64,000 bases of DNA from a virus. Within the stretch, counting starts at the first letter, position 1; each line of letters begins with the position of its first letter. Below are positions 42,375 to 49,977 of this stretch, in pieces. Position numbers and translations under genes: made by a program. The stretch lies in IMG/VR virus record IMGVR_UViG_3300042465_006864, positions 1 to 64,000 of that record; one strand, written 5' to 3'. Below the pieces are notes generated by a model. The model saw only the letters and a program-made list of their open reading frames with translations, did not search any database and was not told where the DNA came from.

Positions 42375-42799
42375 GAGAAATAAAATTCAGAATTTGGGAT
42401 AATCTAAAAAAAGAGTGGGTGACTAACAAATACATCTGGAGAATGAAAACCGATGTAAACGGTATCGGTGAAATTCATCCACATACATTCTATTGGAAGC
42501 AACATCCACATGGATTGAATTATCAACAATACACTGGTCTGAAAGACAAAAATGGGAAAGACATTTACGAGGGAGATATTGTAAACATTTTAAAAGAGAA
42601 TAAATGTTATCCTGTGAATTTCGGCAATTGTTATGCTTCTGCTGATGACAACTATTGCGGCACAGAGTGTTTTGGATACCATATAGACGGGCAAATTATG
42701 GGATCGCGTGCAAGAAATTGGGGAAATGGAGCATTAATCAGTGAAAATATGGAAGTCATCGGCAACATCTTCGAGAATAGTGAACTTTTAAAACAATGA
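42371..42799 (+). CDS. YopX-family protein, TTG start
   Basis: 142 aa. The start is TTG at 42371, whose TGA overlap with the previous stop keeps the pattern of coupled starts. REIKFRIWDNLKKEWV, QYTGLKDKNGKDIYEGDI and EVIGNIFENSELLKQ. Third paralogue in tandem. Confidence 0.88.
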   Translation: MREIKFRIWDNLKKEWVTNKYIWRMKTDVNGIGEIHPHTFYWKQHPHGLNYQQYTGLKDKNGKDIYEGDIVNILKENKCYPVNFGNCYASADDNYCGTECFGYHIDGQIMGSRARNWGNGALISENMEVIGNIFENSELLKQ

Positions 42800-42993
42800 C
42801 AGGCAACGAAACAATCACAATTACAATAGAAGACTCCGATAGAAATATTCGCCTATCCACTCGTTATTCATTTTTGAAAGCAGATGGAGCGGTCATCACA
42901 AAAGGAAAATATCACAATTTAGAACTTGACAATCTGATTGAAAGATTTGATAATTATCGAAGACAAAATAGTCAGAAAAATGAGACCCTCTAA
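42796..42993 (+). CDS. Hypothetical protein
   Basis: 65 aa, beta N-terminus (ETITITIEDSDRNIRLST) and a helical end (LDNLIERFDNYRRQNSQK). Unrecognised. Overlaps the next gene by 14 nt. Confidence 0.5.
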   Translation: MTGNETITITIEDSDRNIRLSTRYSFLKADGAVITKGKYHNLELDNLIERFDNYRRQNSQKNETL

Positions 42994-43213
42994 ACAAAGA
43001 CAAAAAGAAGATTTGGAATTAGTCATCGCTGCGATGCGCAAAAACAACTTCCAACCTTACGAAGAAAAACTAAATCCATTTACTGAAGGAGTTCGCAAAG
43101 AAAGATTCGAGCGATACTATCACCGCGAACATAGAAGCTTTATCATTGCAGACAATAACTGGAAAGATTTATGCGAAGTATATGGATACCCTTACGAAAC
43201 ACCAAAACTATGA
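42980..43213 (+). CDS. Hypothetical basic protein
   Basis: 77 aa from ATG 42980 (MRPSKQRQKEDLEL); a TTG-started longer frame from 42938 would overlap the previous gene more. Very basic and aromatic (RKERFERYYHREHRSFI). Possibly nucleic-acid binding by charge. ATGA overlap with the next gene. Confidence 0.5.
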   Translation: MRPSKQRQKEDLELVIAAMRKNNFQPYEEKLNPFTEGVRKERFERYYHREHRSFIIADNNWKDLCEVYGYPYETPKL

Positions 43214-43338
43214 AATGGCAAGAATACAAAGAACATATGCGCGAAGAGTGGGAATTCCACAAACGCAATCCTGAACTGTTTTTTGTTTGGGCGGCATACG
43301 CAACAGCGATAATCATCGCTCTTTTCTCTGACAATTAA
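43210..43338 (+). CDS. Small single-span membrane protein
   Basis: 42 aa, MKWQEYKEHMREEWEFHKRN then a hydrophobic helix about 23-38 (FFVWAAYATAIIIALF). Its ATG is coupled to the previous stop (ATGA). No longer ORF exists here. Confidence 0.5.
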   Translation: MKWQEYKEHMREEWEFHKRNPELFFVWAAYATAIIIALFSDN

Positions 43339-43346
43339 TCAACAAA

Positions 43347-43595
43347 ATGAAGCATAAATTTTATTATTACGAATACTCCGACGATGGTGGGCAAACTTGG
43401 ACAATGGGCGACTATCGCCGCTATTTGATGCCCATCATGGAGTTGGTAAGAGAGTGTCCTTATCCATCTCGCGTACTTAATCAAGATGATGAACAAATCA
43501 GTGAAGAAGAAATCCGCGAAACGCTCGAACATATGAAAACAATGGAAACAATTTTTGAAAAAGATATAATTCGCTGGGAGGAAAATATGAAATGA
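43347..43595 (+). CDS. Hypothetical protein
   Basis: 82 aa; YYYEYSDDGGQTWTMGDYRR is a beta region and the rest is acidic helix. Unrecognised. Overlaps the next start (ATGA). Confidence 0.5.
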   Translation: MKHKFYYYEYSDDGGQTWTMGDYRRYLMPIMELVRECPYPSRVLNQDDEQISEEEIRETLEHMKTMETIFEKDIIRWEENMK

Positions 43596-43897
43596 AACAG
43601 CTAACACAATATCGAAAACACGGCAATGATTTTTTATTGATTAAAAGATCAGGCAACGTAGGACTTTTCCAAGAAAAGAAATACAACAGCTATGAAGTAA
43701 TCACCATTCAATCACACAATGGGCGCGAAATCATGGGCAACGTAATTCCTCCAGCAGAATTTGCTCCTAGCGATGAATCTTGGGGATCAAAAGGATGGAC
43801 ATACACAATCGAAGCTGACGCTTTGAAAAAATTTGACGAATTGTGTGAAATTTACTTGACACCTAAGCAAGCAAAACCTACAATACCTGAGACATGA
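43592..43897 (+). CDS. Hypothetical protein
   Basis: 101 aa. Beta-rich (DFLLIKRSGNVGLFQEKKYN, YEVITIQSHNGREIMGNVIP) with a C-terminal helix. Contains in its end the early promoter of the next gene. Not recognised. Confidence 0.5.
   Translation: MKQLTQYRKHGNDFLLIKRSGNVGLFQEKKYNSYEVITIQSHNGREIMGNVIPPAEFAPSDESWGSKGWTYTIEADALKKFDELCEIYLTPKQAKPTIPET
43856..43884 (+). promoter_or_regulatory. Early promoter inside the preceding gene
   Basis: TTGACA (43856-43861), 17 bp, TACAAT (43879-43884), 9 nt before the ATG at 43894; a near-leaderless start in addition to the ATGA coupling. Confidence 0.7.
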
Positions 43898-44580
43898 AAG
43901 AAATTACTACAAACTTATTAATCGCGATGGGTGATACTCATGGAAATTGGGGAGCTTGCATCGAAACTCTACAAGAGTATTATATTCGTGATGCTGTCGT
44001 CCTACACGTAGGAGACGTAGGCATCGGCTTTCTCCCTAAAGAAACACAAGAAGACATTTTAAAATCACTCAACTATGAGCTAGCAGAAAGAAATGTTAGA
44101 ATGTTTTGCATCAGAGGAAATCATGATGACCCACAATACTTTTCGGGCGAGTATGAATACTCCAACATTGTTCTTCTTGCTGATTACTCAAAAATGCTAA
44201 TTAACGGCAAAAAGTTTTTGTTTGTTGGTGGGGCGATTAGCATTGATCGCATCATGCGAACTCCTAATAAGTCGTGGTGGTCAGACGAAGTATTTGTTTT
44301 GGATGAGTCTCGCGCCGAAAAGTGTGACGTTCTTATCTCTCATACCGCTCCAAATTGGATTGGTCCAATCGACAAAATTGGAATTGGTTGGTATACAGAG
44401 CGTGATCCCAATTTGTGGGAAGAGTGTTGCGCAGAAAGATTAGCGATGAATCGTTTGATTGAAATCACAGAACCAGATCAACATTTTTGCGGTCATTTCC
44501 ATCGCAGTCAATCAGCAGTAAACGACAAATGCATTAGTCGTATTTTAAATGAGAATGAAATTTGCGAAATAATTTTGTAA
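43894..44580 (+). CDS. Calcineurin-like metallophosphoesterase
   Basis: 228 aa. MGDTHGNW (residues 11-18), HVGDVGIGF, IRGNHDDP, ISHTAPN and FCGHFHRS give the full metal site. Larger than the 24619 enzyme and closer to bacterial YfcE/phage MPE proteins. Substrate not predictable. Last gene of the 37.7-44.6 kb operon. Confidence 0.85.
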   Translation: MKEITTNLLIAMGDTHGNWGACIETLQEYYIRDAVVLHVGDVGIGFLPKETQEDILKSLNYELAERNVRMFCIRGNHDDPQYFSGEYEYSNIVLLADYSKMLINGKKFLFVGGAISIDRIMRTPNKSWWSDEVFVLDESRAEKCDVLISHTAPNWIGPIDKIGIGWYTERDPNLWEECCAERLAMNRLIEITEPDQHFCGHFHRSQSAVNDKCISRILNENEICEIIL

Positions 44581-44609
44581 AAAATAAAAATGGAAAACCT
44601 TCCAAAAAA

Positions 44610-44622
44610 AGTGTATTATAAT
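44610..44622 (+). promoter_or_regulatory. Promoter-like element before the tRNA array
   Basis: AGTGTATTATAAT combines a late-type AGTGTA with a perfect TATAAT -10 (44617-44622). It would start a short transcript ending at the terminator at 44719-44747; within it only an 18-codon frame (ATG 44627) is present. Confidence 0.4.
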
Positions 44623-44718
44623 TCAGATGAACTATTATCCGACAAATGAACAACCACAAAACACATCCATTCGGGTGCGGTAAAGGTTTTTATTTGATAG
44701 CTTATCTTATATAACTCA

Positions 44719-44747
44719 CCTCATCCTAACAAGATGGGGTTTTTTAT
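44719..44747 (+). terminator. Rho-independent terminator before the tRNA array
   Basis: ACCTCATC-CTAACAA-GATGGGGT, 8 bp with one G-T pair, followed by six T. Confidence 0.8.
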
Positions 44748-44764
44748 TGCTTAAAATTCCAAAT

Positions 44765-44836
44765 GTTCGCATAGTGAAGCGGTTATCACTCTGAGCTTTC
44801 TACTCAGCATCACGGGTTCGAGTCCCGTTGCGAATA
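44765..44836 (+). tRNA. tRNA-Glu (TTC)
   Basis: 72 nt. Acceptor GTTCGCA/TGCGAAT (G1-T72 wobble), anticodon stem CTGAG/CTCAG with loop CTTTCTA, T arm ACGGG-TTCGAGT-CCCGT. T at position 37 is unusual. CCA not encoded. Confidence 0.88.
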
Positions 44837-44842
44837 CTTTTT

Positions 44843-44926
44843 GCCGCGATCCCTTAGTGGTCGATAGGACTTGCCTTGTAAGCAAGATGCTTATGCACAT
44901 CGTCAGTTCGAATCTGACTCGCGGCT
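44843..44926 (+). tRNA. tRNA-Thr (TGT) with long variable arm
   Basis: 84 nt. Acceptor GCCGCGA/TCGCGGC, anticodon stem CTTGC/GCAAG with loop CTTGTAA, T arm GTCAG-TTCGAAT-CTGAC. The variable region is 15 nt and can form a hairpin, a class II feature not expected for threonine. Discriminator is T; CCA not encoded. Confidence 0.8.
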
Positions 44927-44977
44927 CATTTTGAAAAATATAGAGTTGAAATAAAGCGAAAAAAAATAAATATTAAC

Positions 44978-45412
44978 ATGAAGCAAAATCATATCAATAA
45001 AATAACTGATGAAGAGTTAATATCTGAATATAATAAAAATCCACATCTTGGTAAAATGTCACATAATTTACGATTACCTATAATTACAATTTGGAGGAGG
45101 CTTAGTAAATTGGGTTATAATTGTTCTTCTCCTAAAAACATTAATAAAATTATACCATTAAATGAAATATTACAAGGTCTGCATCCATATTATCAAACAT
45201 TTAAATTAAATAAACGAATTTTAAAAGAAAAAATACTGGAAAATATATGTGATGTTTGTAAAACATCCGAATGGAATAATAAACCAATCTCTTTGCATTT
45301 GGATCATATAAATGGCATTTCAACTGATCATAGGTTAAAAAATTTAAGATTTTTATGTCCAAATTGTCACTCACAAACAGAAACATATTGCGGAAAAAAT
45401 AAAAAGTGTTAG
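44978..45412 (+). CDS. HNH homing-type endonuclease
   Basis: 144 aa, more AT-rich than its surroundings. N-terminal HTH-like region (ITDEELISEYNKNPHLGKMS, then ITIWRRLSKLGYNC). C-terminal HNH: CDVCKTSEW, LHLDHINGISTDHRLKNLRF, LCPNCHSQTETYCG, with two zinc CxxC pairs. Sits inside the tRNA array; the last 7 nt of the gene are the first 7 nt of tRNA-Tyr. Typical of a free-standing homing endonuclease that spreads with tRNA loci. Confidence 0.85.
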   Translation: MKQNHINKITDEELISEYNKNPHLGKMSHNLRLPIITIWRRLSKLGYNCSSPKNINKIIPLNEILQGLHPYYQTFKLNKRILKEKILENICDVCKTSEWNNKPISLHLDHINGISTDHRLKNLRFLCPNCHSQTETYCGKNKKC

Positions 45413-45492
45413 CTCCAATGACGGTGAATTGGGGCGGGCTGTAAACCCGTTGCCTTCGGGCTGAGTAGGTTCGAATCCTATCTGACACACCA
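45406..45492 (+). tRNA. tRNA-Tyr (GTA)
   Basis: 87 nt including CCA. Acceptor GTGTTAG/CTGACAC, anticodon loop CTGTAAA on a CGGG/CCCG stem, class II variable arm with TTGCCTTCGGGCTGA, T arm GTAGG-TTCGAAT-CCTAT. 5' end shared with the HNH stop region. Confidence 0.92.
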
Positions 45493-45497
45493 TATAT

Positions 45498-45575
45498 CTA
45501 GTCGTGGTGGAGCGGTCTAACACACCTGCTTTGGAAGCAGGAACAACGCAGGTTCAAATCCTGCCGACTAGACCA
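45498..45575 (+). tRNA. tRNA-Pro (TGG)
   Basis: 78 nt including CCA. Acceptor CTAGTCG/CGACTAG, anticodon stem CCTGC/GCAGG with loop TTTGGAA, T arm GCAGG-TTCAAAT-CCTGC. Confidence 0.92.
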
Positions 45576-45578
45576 AAT

Positions 45579-45652
45579 TGGACATTAGTGTAATGGTAAC
45601 ACCCAACTCTTTGAAAGTTGTATTGCTGGTTCGAGTCCAGCATGTCCTACCA
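45579..45652 (+). tRNA. tRNA-Gln (TTG)
   Basis: 74 nt including CCA. Acceptor GGACAT/ATGTCC with an unpaired T1-T72, as suits glutamine tRNA; anticodon stem CAACT/AGTTG with loop CTTTGAA; T arm GCTGG-TTCGAGT-CCAGC. Confidence 0.9.
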
Positions 45653-45670
45653 ATTTTTTAATCAAATAAA

Positions 45671-47017
45671 TTATCTACTAACTTCTTCCCAATCTAACGA
45701 AGCGAGAATTTTAGCTGGACTTCCACCAGTAGCAGTGCCAGCAGATACGACTAATGACAGTTCGAAAGGCGAGTTAGTTAATCCATTTCTTTCTAATTGG
45801 AATTTAAAAAGAGCCTCCTTTAAAATATCTAAAGATGGACTTGATTGATTTGTTTGGTTAATGAATCCAGCGGCGAGTATTCTACCTCCAGAAATACTTG
45901 TTGCATCTTGTTTATATTCTACCGCAGAATTCGCACCAGCAGAAATCCAATTACCAGTTCCTCCGCTTGTAGTTCCACTTGCAATTATTTTCCATTTAAA
46001 ATTGCCAGTTGTTGTTGGAAGCAGCGAAAGCGCAGTTAAGATGACAATAGCGTCTAATCTTGTTGATTTCAATTTAATGGTGATAACTGGATAGTCAGTA
46101 TTAGTAGTTGTGATTAAATCATAAGGAACTGTAACATCGGTGCTTATAGCTTGTTGAAGACCTCTGAGTTCATAACCACCTTCTGAAATTACAGAAGAGC
46201 ATATTTGTTTTAGCTTACTAGCGCCAGAAGTTGCGGCAGTATTTGCTATTTCATATCTAAGCGGCAAACAAGCGGTGGTAATGTAAGTCGATTCGATGAT
46301 GTTGGCGTGGTGAAAAGTGTGGCATAAAATAAATTTGCCGTCGATAACAAATCCCATCCTCACCGAACCAAGACCCAACCATTCTACATCCATCCACAAA
46401 ATTTGCGCTTTGCTTATGTCTAAAGTAATTCCAGATGCGCCAGTTCCATCTAGTTTATCTCCGTTCCAAGATGATTGTGACACTCTTGTTTCTGTTGCTG
46501 GACTGCCATTAACCAATGAGCGTTCAACAAAATTCAATGTCGAATCCACAAGCTCCAAATACATTCCATTGTCAGCACCAAAATAACCTACTCTTTGTCT
46601 AAGATTAGTTTTCGCGGGAGACATTACAAAAGTGTTTAAGTTAAGTAAACTTTTTCCTGGCTGATAAGCGAAAACTTTTGTTGTTTCTCTAGTAACGAAT
46701 GAACCAGAAGCGTTTGTTACATTCATTTCAATTAGTCCTTGATTTTGATTGAATGAGCCGCTGCCGCTAACTCCACTTGCCATTGACCAAAGATTGTTGT
46801 CGGCGTATCTGTGGCTTGAATCAAATAGCGTAAGTGGAGAAGAGGTTCTCATGCGACCAAACGCATCAAAAGCGGTCGAGCTGGCAGAATTAGAAAAACT
46901 CAAGTCTTGTTGTTCTAAAGGTCTATAATTATCATTTGTTCTGTCATATATGAATGCAATATTTCCAGCAGTATGTGATAATTGAGCAAGGTTTTGAAAA
47001 GTGTATTGATCCGCCAT
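45671..47017 (-). CDS. Putative virion structural protein
   Basis: 448 aa. SASSTAFDAFGRMRTSSPLTLFDSSH in the N-terminus and LWMDVEWLGLGSVRMGFVID followed by FHHANI in the middle match a family of large virion-associated proteins found in many tailed phages. Beta-rich, no membrane or enzyme motifs. Late promoter motif 5 nt upstream of the ATG supports late expression. Isolated on the minus strand among early plus-strand genes. Exact place in the virion unknown. Confidence 0.75.
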   Translation of the reverse strand: MADQYTFQNLAQLSHTAGNIAFIYDRTNDNYRPLEQQDLSFSNSASSTAFDAFGRMRTSSPLTLFDSSHRYADNNLWSMASGVSGSGSFNQNQGLIEMNVTNASGSFVTRETTKVFAYQPGKSLLNLNTFVMSPAKTNLRQRVGYFGADNGMYLELVDSTLNFVERSLVNGSPATETRVSQSSWNGDKLDGTGASGITLDISKAQILWMDVEWLGLGSVRMGFVIDGKFILCHTFHHANIIESTYITTACLPLRYEIANTAATSGASKLKQICSSVISEGGYELRGLQQAISTDVTVPYDLITTTNTDYPVITIKLKSTRLDAIVILTALSLLPTTTGNFKWKIIASGTTSGGTGNWISAGANSAVEYKQDATSISGGRILAAGFINQTNQSSPSLDILKEALFKFQLERNGLTNSPFELSLVVSAGTATGGSPAKILASLDWEEVSR

Positions 47018-47022
47018 GTATT

Positions 47023-47032
47023 TAGTTACACT
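47023..47032 (-). promoter_or_regulatory. Late promoter motif
   Basis: Minus strand AGTGTAACTA, 5 nt before the ATG at 47017. Confidence 0.65.
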
Positions 47033-47095
47033 TTTAATTGTGGGAGTTTTTTAGAATTTTTTGTATTCTAAAAGTAAACAATCGTAAAAAAAAAG

Positions 47096-47124
47096 TTGAC
47101 AAACCATTCCACAAACGCTATTCT
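47096..47124 (+). promoter_or_regulatory. Early promoter, leaderless start
   Basis: TTGACA (47096-47101), 17 bp, TATTCT (47119-47124), then TCTCGCGC and the ATG at 47133. Confidence 0.8.
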
Positions 47125-47132
47125 TCTCGCGC

Positions 47133-47537
47133 ATGAAAGCTTATCAACAAATTTTGGAAAAATCTAATCGCGACCGCTACAAGAAAGTCGGCAAGAAATA
47201 TGTTCTCTGCAACGACTTCGATGCCTACGAAGGATTAGAAAAAGGCTTCTGGTTGGTGAATGTGCGTGAAGGTTGCACTTCTATCAAGAAAATGGTTTAT
47301 CCTGCGAACGCAGAAATCGCCGCCGCCGCAAAACGAAAAGAAGAAAAACTTCTTGATATTATTCGTGAGGCTTCTGAGGCTCGACCAAGTAAACTTCCTA
47401 TTTCTCCAGAGGCTCTCGCTGATTGGAACACATTTATCGCAAAACATGGAGAAGAGTTTTCAATGCTGCAATATCCTTCGTGGCAGGAGAATGCTGAAAA
47501 AATCGTCAAAATACTTCTTGACAAAGAAGATTATTAA
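47133..47537 (+). CDS. Hypothetical protein
   Basis: 134 aa, basic N-terminus (KSNRDRYKKVGKKYVLCNDF), middle KKMVYPANAEIAAAAKRKEE, acidic-helical C-terminus. Not recognised. ATG is 8 nt after the -10, so the mRNA is predicted to be leaderless. Confidence 0.6.
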   Translation: MKAYQQILEKSNRDRYKKVGKKYVLCNDFDAYEGLEKGFWLVNVREGCTSIKKMVYPANAEIAAAAKRKEEKLLDIIREASEARPSKLPISPEALADWNTFIAKHGEEFSMLQYPSWQENAEKIVKILLDKEDY

Positions 47538-47569
47538 TGGCAATCTTTCCCCGCAACAATAACTGACAT

Positions 47570-47905
47570 ATGACAGAAGAACAAATCGAATTCATTAAAA
47601 AATATTTCTTCAAAAACGAAGAATACGCTGGTTGGGACAATATCGCAACAAGACTTCTTCAAGAAGGTTCGTGTATTGTAGCTGGCAGTAGTAAACTTTG
47701 GCATGGTGGTATTGGAAACTTTATCAAATGCGTCCCTGCTGAAAATGCCATCGGTTGTTCTCTACTAACATTCGATAAAGATTCATTTTTACAATCGGTA
47801 TGGTTCAAAGAGCAAGCAGGTTCTCATATCAAAGCATTAGGACATCAAATCGGCGCTTTAAAGGTTCAGCAATATGCAATTGAACGCTTAGTAGAAAAAA
47901 AATAA
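47570..47905 (+). CDS. Hypothetical protein
   Basis: 111 aa; FIKKYFFKNEEYAGWDNIAT then GSCIVAGSSKLWHGGIGNFI. No family recognised. Lies 32 nt after the previous gene without an obvious new promoter. Confidence 0.55.
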   Translation: MTEEQIEFIKKYFFKNEEYAGWDNIATRLLQEGSCIVAGSSKLWHGGIGNFIKCVPAENAIGCSLLTFDKDSFLQSVWFKEQAGSHIKALGHQIGALKVQQYAIERLVEKK

Positions 47906-47944
47906 CTTTTTAAAAGCAAACAAAAATACAAAAACACCCAAAAC

Positions 47945-48178
47945 ATGAACATTGACTTCGACAACATAAAACCTATCGACGAAATGAGCGATTGGCAGCG
48001 CGAAAGCGCAATACATTCTGCTCGTTACATTCTGGAAGATGTGAGCATGGAGAAATTGGCAGAAATTACTGGTCTTCCCATGGGTGTGATTTCAGCAGCA
48101 TTCAAAATTATTTTCGTATCGAAAGATGCGGTGGATGAACCGAAGAGAACGACAAGACCAATTAGAATTAAAAAATAA
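47945..48178 (+). CDS. Hypothetical protein (HTH-like)
   Basis: 77 aa. VSMEKLAEITGLPMGVISAAF (split here only by context) looks like a helix-turn-helix with a basic end (KRTTRPIRIKK). Possible small DNA-binding regulator; weakly supported. Confidence 0.45.
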   Translation: MNIDFDNIKPIDEMSDWQRESAIHSARYILEDVSMEKLAEITGLPMGVISAAFKIIFVSKDAVDEPKRTTRPIRIKK

Positions 48179-48186
48179 AAACAAAC

Positions 48187-48348
48187 ATGAATAAAAACAC
48201 TCGTCAAAGTAGAAACGCTGGCTTCGCTAGCAAAAAAGACCAAAACAACAACGGCACAAAAGTATTCAAAGGTAGTTGTTGCGATACAGCATGGGACGCT
48301 CCTGCTAGCAAACATCGCAGCCGCAAAGTTTACAAGAAGCCACAGTAA
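48187..48348 (+). CDS. Small basic protein
   Basis: 53 aa, MNKNTRQSRNAGFASKKDQN at the start, KGSCCDTAWDAPASKHRSRK near the end. Highly polar and basic, probably disordered. Directly followed by the late-like promoter of the structured RNA region. Function unknown. Confidence 0.5.
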   Translation: MNKNTRQSRNAGFASKKDQNNNGTKVFKGSCCDTAWDAPASKHRSRKVYKKPQ

Positions 48349-48365
48349 AAAGCTTTCGCTTCGGC

Positions 48366-48375
48366 AGTATAAATA
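48366..48375 (+). promoter_or_regulatory. Late-like promoter variant (T4-type TATAAATA)
   Basis: AGTATAAATA differs from the late motif AGTGTAAATA at one base and contains the T4 late consensus TATAAATA. It precedes a structured non-coding stretch. Confidence 0.5.
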
Positions 48376-48381
48376 AATGAC

Positions 48382-48546
48382 CAGAGCCTCCCTCTACTAT
48401 TCACTTAGCACGGAGACTGGTGGGATCGAGAAATAGAGCCTTCGGGTGCGCGGATAAAGTCAGTAATGACAGGCAGTAATTCTATTCTCCCTAAAACTCG
48501 TATATTGAAAAGGTAGTGCGCAGACCGTTCCGAAGCGGATTTTTAA
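48382..48546 (+). ncRNA. Structured RNA of unknown class
   Basis: About 165 nt between two genes with no coding frame. Visible structure: a CC-TTCG-GG tetraloop hairpin (48450-48457), a GTCA-GTAA-TGAC hairpin with GNRA loop (48460s), a long-range helix GGGAnnGAGAAATAG with CTATTCTCCC, and a 3' hairpin CCGTT/AAGCGG followed by ATTTTT that looks like a terminator. GAGACT upstream and AAAGTC downstream of the TTCG hairpin recall the P7 pairing of group I introns, but no interrupted gene is seen. Transcript ends predicted from promoter and terminator only. Confidence 0.5.
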
Positions 48547-48573
48547 TCAATAAATTATAAATATAATTTCATC

Positions 48574-48948
48574 ATGAACGAACAACAAAAAGAAAACCTC
48601 AAATTGGGAATCAAAGCTTTACGCGAAAATCCCTTAAAAGCAAAAGATCAAATGCGCGACTCATTTGGGGGACGATGCTGTCTCTGTGTCTTGTCAGAAG
48701 TGGCAGAAGATATTCAGGGTGTTCCTCGCGGAACTTTCACGTATCGCGAACCTTATGGACAATATGATATAACACCAACAAGCGATCTTGCCGAAATCTT
48801 CGGATTGCATAATGAATCTAGTTCAGGACAATTCAACTTTGTGATTAATAATAAGATGGCATCTATGTGGAATGATGGTTGCGGTTATACAAATGCAGTA
48901 TCTCATGCGGAAATTGCTGATATGATCGAAAAAGAATTTCTAAGCTAA
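48574..48948 (+). CDS. Hypothetical protein
   Basis: 124 aa. FGGRCCLCVLSEVAEDIQGV and a C-terminal NDGCGYTNAVSHAEIADMIE. It recalls the C-terminal half of 62091 (SCRYLMEDGRKCAVGRCL), a Cys-containing module that is frequent in phages, but the match is short. Follows the structured RNA, which could be its 5' leader. Confidence 0.55.
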   Translation: MNEQQKENLKLGIKALRENPLKAKDQMRDSFGGRCCLCVLSEVAEDIQGVPRGTFTYREPYGQYDITPTSDLAEIFGLHNESSSGQFNFVINNKMASMWNDGCGYTNAVSHAEIADMIEKEFLS

Positions 48949-48952
48949 AAAA

Positions 48953-49519
48953 TTATGTATTTAAAAGAACAGTAATTGCTATATTATCAGAACTTGTTAT
49001 CTCATCATAAACAATTGTAAAGCTAAAAGGACTTGTTTTTGTTCCATTGTTAAAAGTTATATTTGATATTTTTAATTCACTACCCGAAGACGCTTGCATA
49101 TCATCTATATCTGATGTGGTTGATGTTAATGTTCCACTGATGGTAGCATTACTCGATAAAACAAGTTGTGGTATTTCTGAAAATGAAAATGTAGCACCTG
49201 CTGATATATTTTTTGATATGCCATTGATAGTTACTGTAACTCCAGCAGTTGGGCAAGAAAATGATAAATTGACGCTTTTGGCTGCTGCAATAGAATTACC
49301 TGTAAATCTTCTACCTCCATCAAATGGGCTTACATATAAACCAGTTGGTTGATTTAGTCTTTCAATTTTTTTATTGTATTCTCTGATTAGGTGATCGTTG
49401 AAATCTTCTTTAGAAGTTGCGGCATCATACAGTGATTTAATTTCTCCTCTATATCCAGACCAAATAGCTAGTCCAGTAGTGTAATCAGAATGTATTTCAG
49501 CTTGAAGATTTCTCGGCAT
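48953..49519 (-). CDS. Putative virion protein
   Basis: 188 aa from ATG 49519 (MPRNLQAEIHSDYTTG); the frame is open to 49597 but that part covers a late promoter motif, so the shorter start is right. N-terminal helical region (YDAATSKEDFNDHLIREYNK), then a beta-rich Ser/Thr domain. Single gene in its own late transcript, convergent to 48574. Likely a small tail or capsid decoration protein. Confidence 0.6.
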   Translation of the reverse strand: MPRNLQAEIHSDYTTGLAIWSGYRGEIKSLYDAATSKEDFNDHLIREYNKKIERLNQPTGLYVSPFDGGRRFTGNSIAAAKSVNLSFSCPTAGVTVTINGISKNISAGATFSFSEIPQLVLSSNATISGTLTSTTSDIDDMQASSGSELKISNITFNNGTKTSPFSFTIVYDEITSSDNIAITVLLNT

Positions 49520-49524
49520 GTTAC

Positions 49525-49534
49525 TTTTTACACC
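49525..49534 (-). promoter_or_regulatory. Late promoter motif
   Basis: Minus strand GGTGTAAAAA, 5 nt before the ATG at 49519; decides that start. Confidence 0.65.
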
Positions 49535-49543
49535 CAAAAAACC

Positions 49544-49572
49544 TTGACAATCATTCCCAAAAACAATAAAAA
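49544..49572 (+). promoter_or_regulatory. Early promoter
   Basis: TTGACA (49544-49549), 17 bp, TAAAAA (49567-49572), 12 nt before the ATG at 49585. Weak -10. It lies 10 nt from the oppositely directed late promoter. Confidence 0.5.
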
Positions 49573-49584
49573 TCTTAACACGAA

Positions 49585-49977
49585 ATGAAACGATCAATCC
49601 TATTAAAAAAGTATAAAAAATCCCTACATCGTCAAGTAGTTATTAGAAAAGCTTTTGATAATGCGTGGGATAACGCACAAAACACGACTCTTTTGTCTGT
49701 TTTATCAATCATTACGCCGCTTTATCCACTCTTCAAGAGTGAGTTGAGCTATCTCAAACTTCTCAACAAAATCAACAAAGAAACATGTGATGACCGATCA
49801 GGCGAAGAAACTTATGGATATGAATCGGAGCAATCTGTTTTGTATGATTTGAGCTACATTAGTGATCGGTGGATTTGTGAGTTTCGCTTGCAGTGGTTGA
49901 TTGATCTGATTGATAAACACAATGATGGAACTCTTGTGCCAAACTTTATCCCAGAAACTAATTCATCTGATGATTAA
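49585..49977 (+). CDS. Hypothetical protein
   Basis: 130 aa; basic N-terminal helix (MKRSILLKKYKKSLHRQVVI), then acidic helical part (SYISDRWICEFRLQWLIDLI). No family seen. Ends overlapping the macro-like gene by 8 nt. Confidence 0.55.
   Translation: MKRSILLKKYKKSLHRQVVIRKAFDNAWDNAQNTTLLSVLSIITPLYPLFKSELSYLKLLNKINKETCDDRSGEETYGYESEQSVLYDLSYISDRWICEFRLQWLIDLIDKHNDGTLVPNFIPETNSSDD

Noticed and set aside
44590-44649. 19-codon frame starting MENLPKKVYY
   Set aside because: Too short, overlaps the promoter-like element and has no coupling to a neighbour.
45587-45600. Late promoter motif AGTGTAATGG in tRNA-Gln
   Set aside because: It is part of the tRNA D arm, and the same string appears in the D arm of tRNA-Met at 29098; not followed by a start codon.
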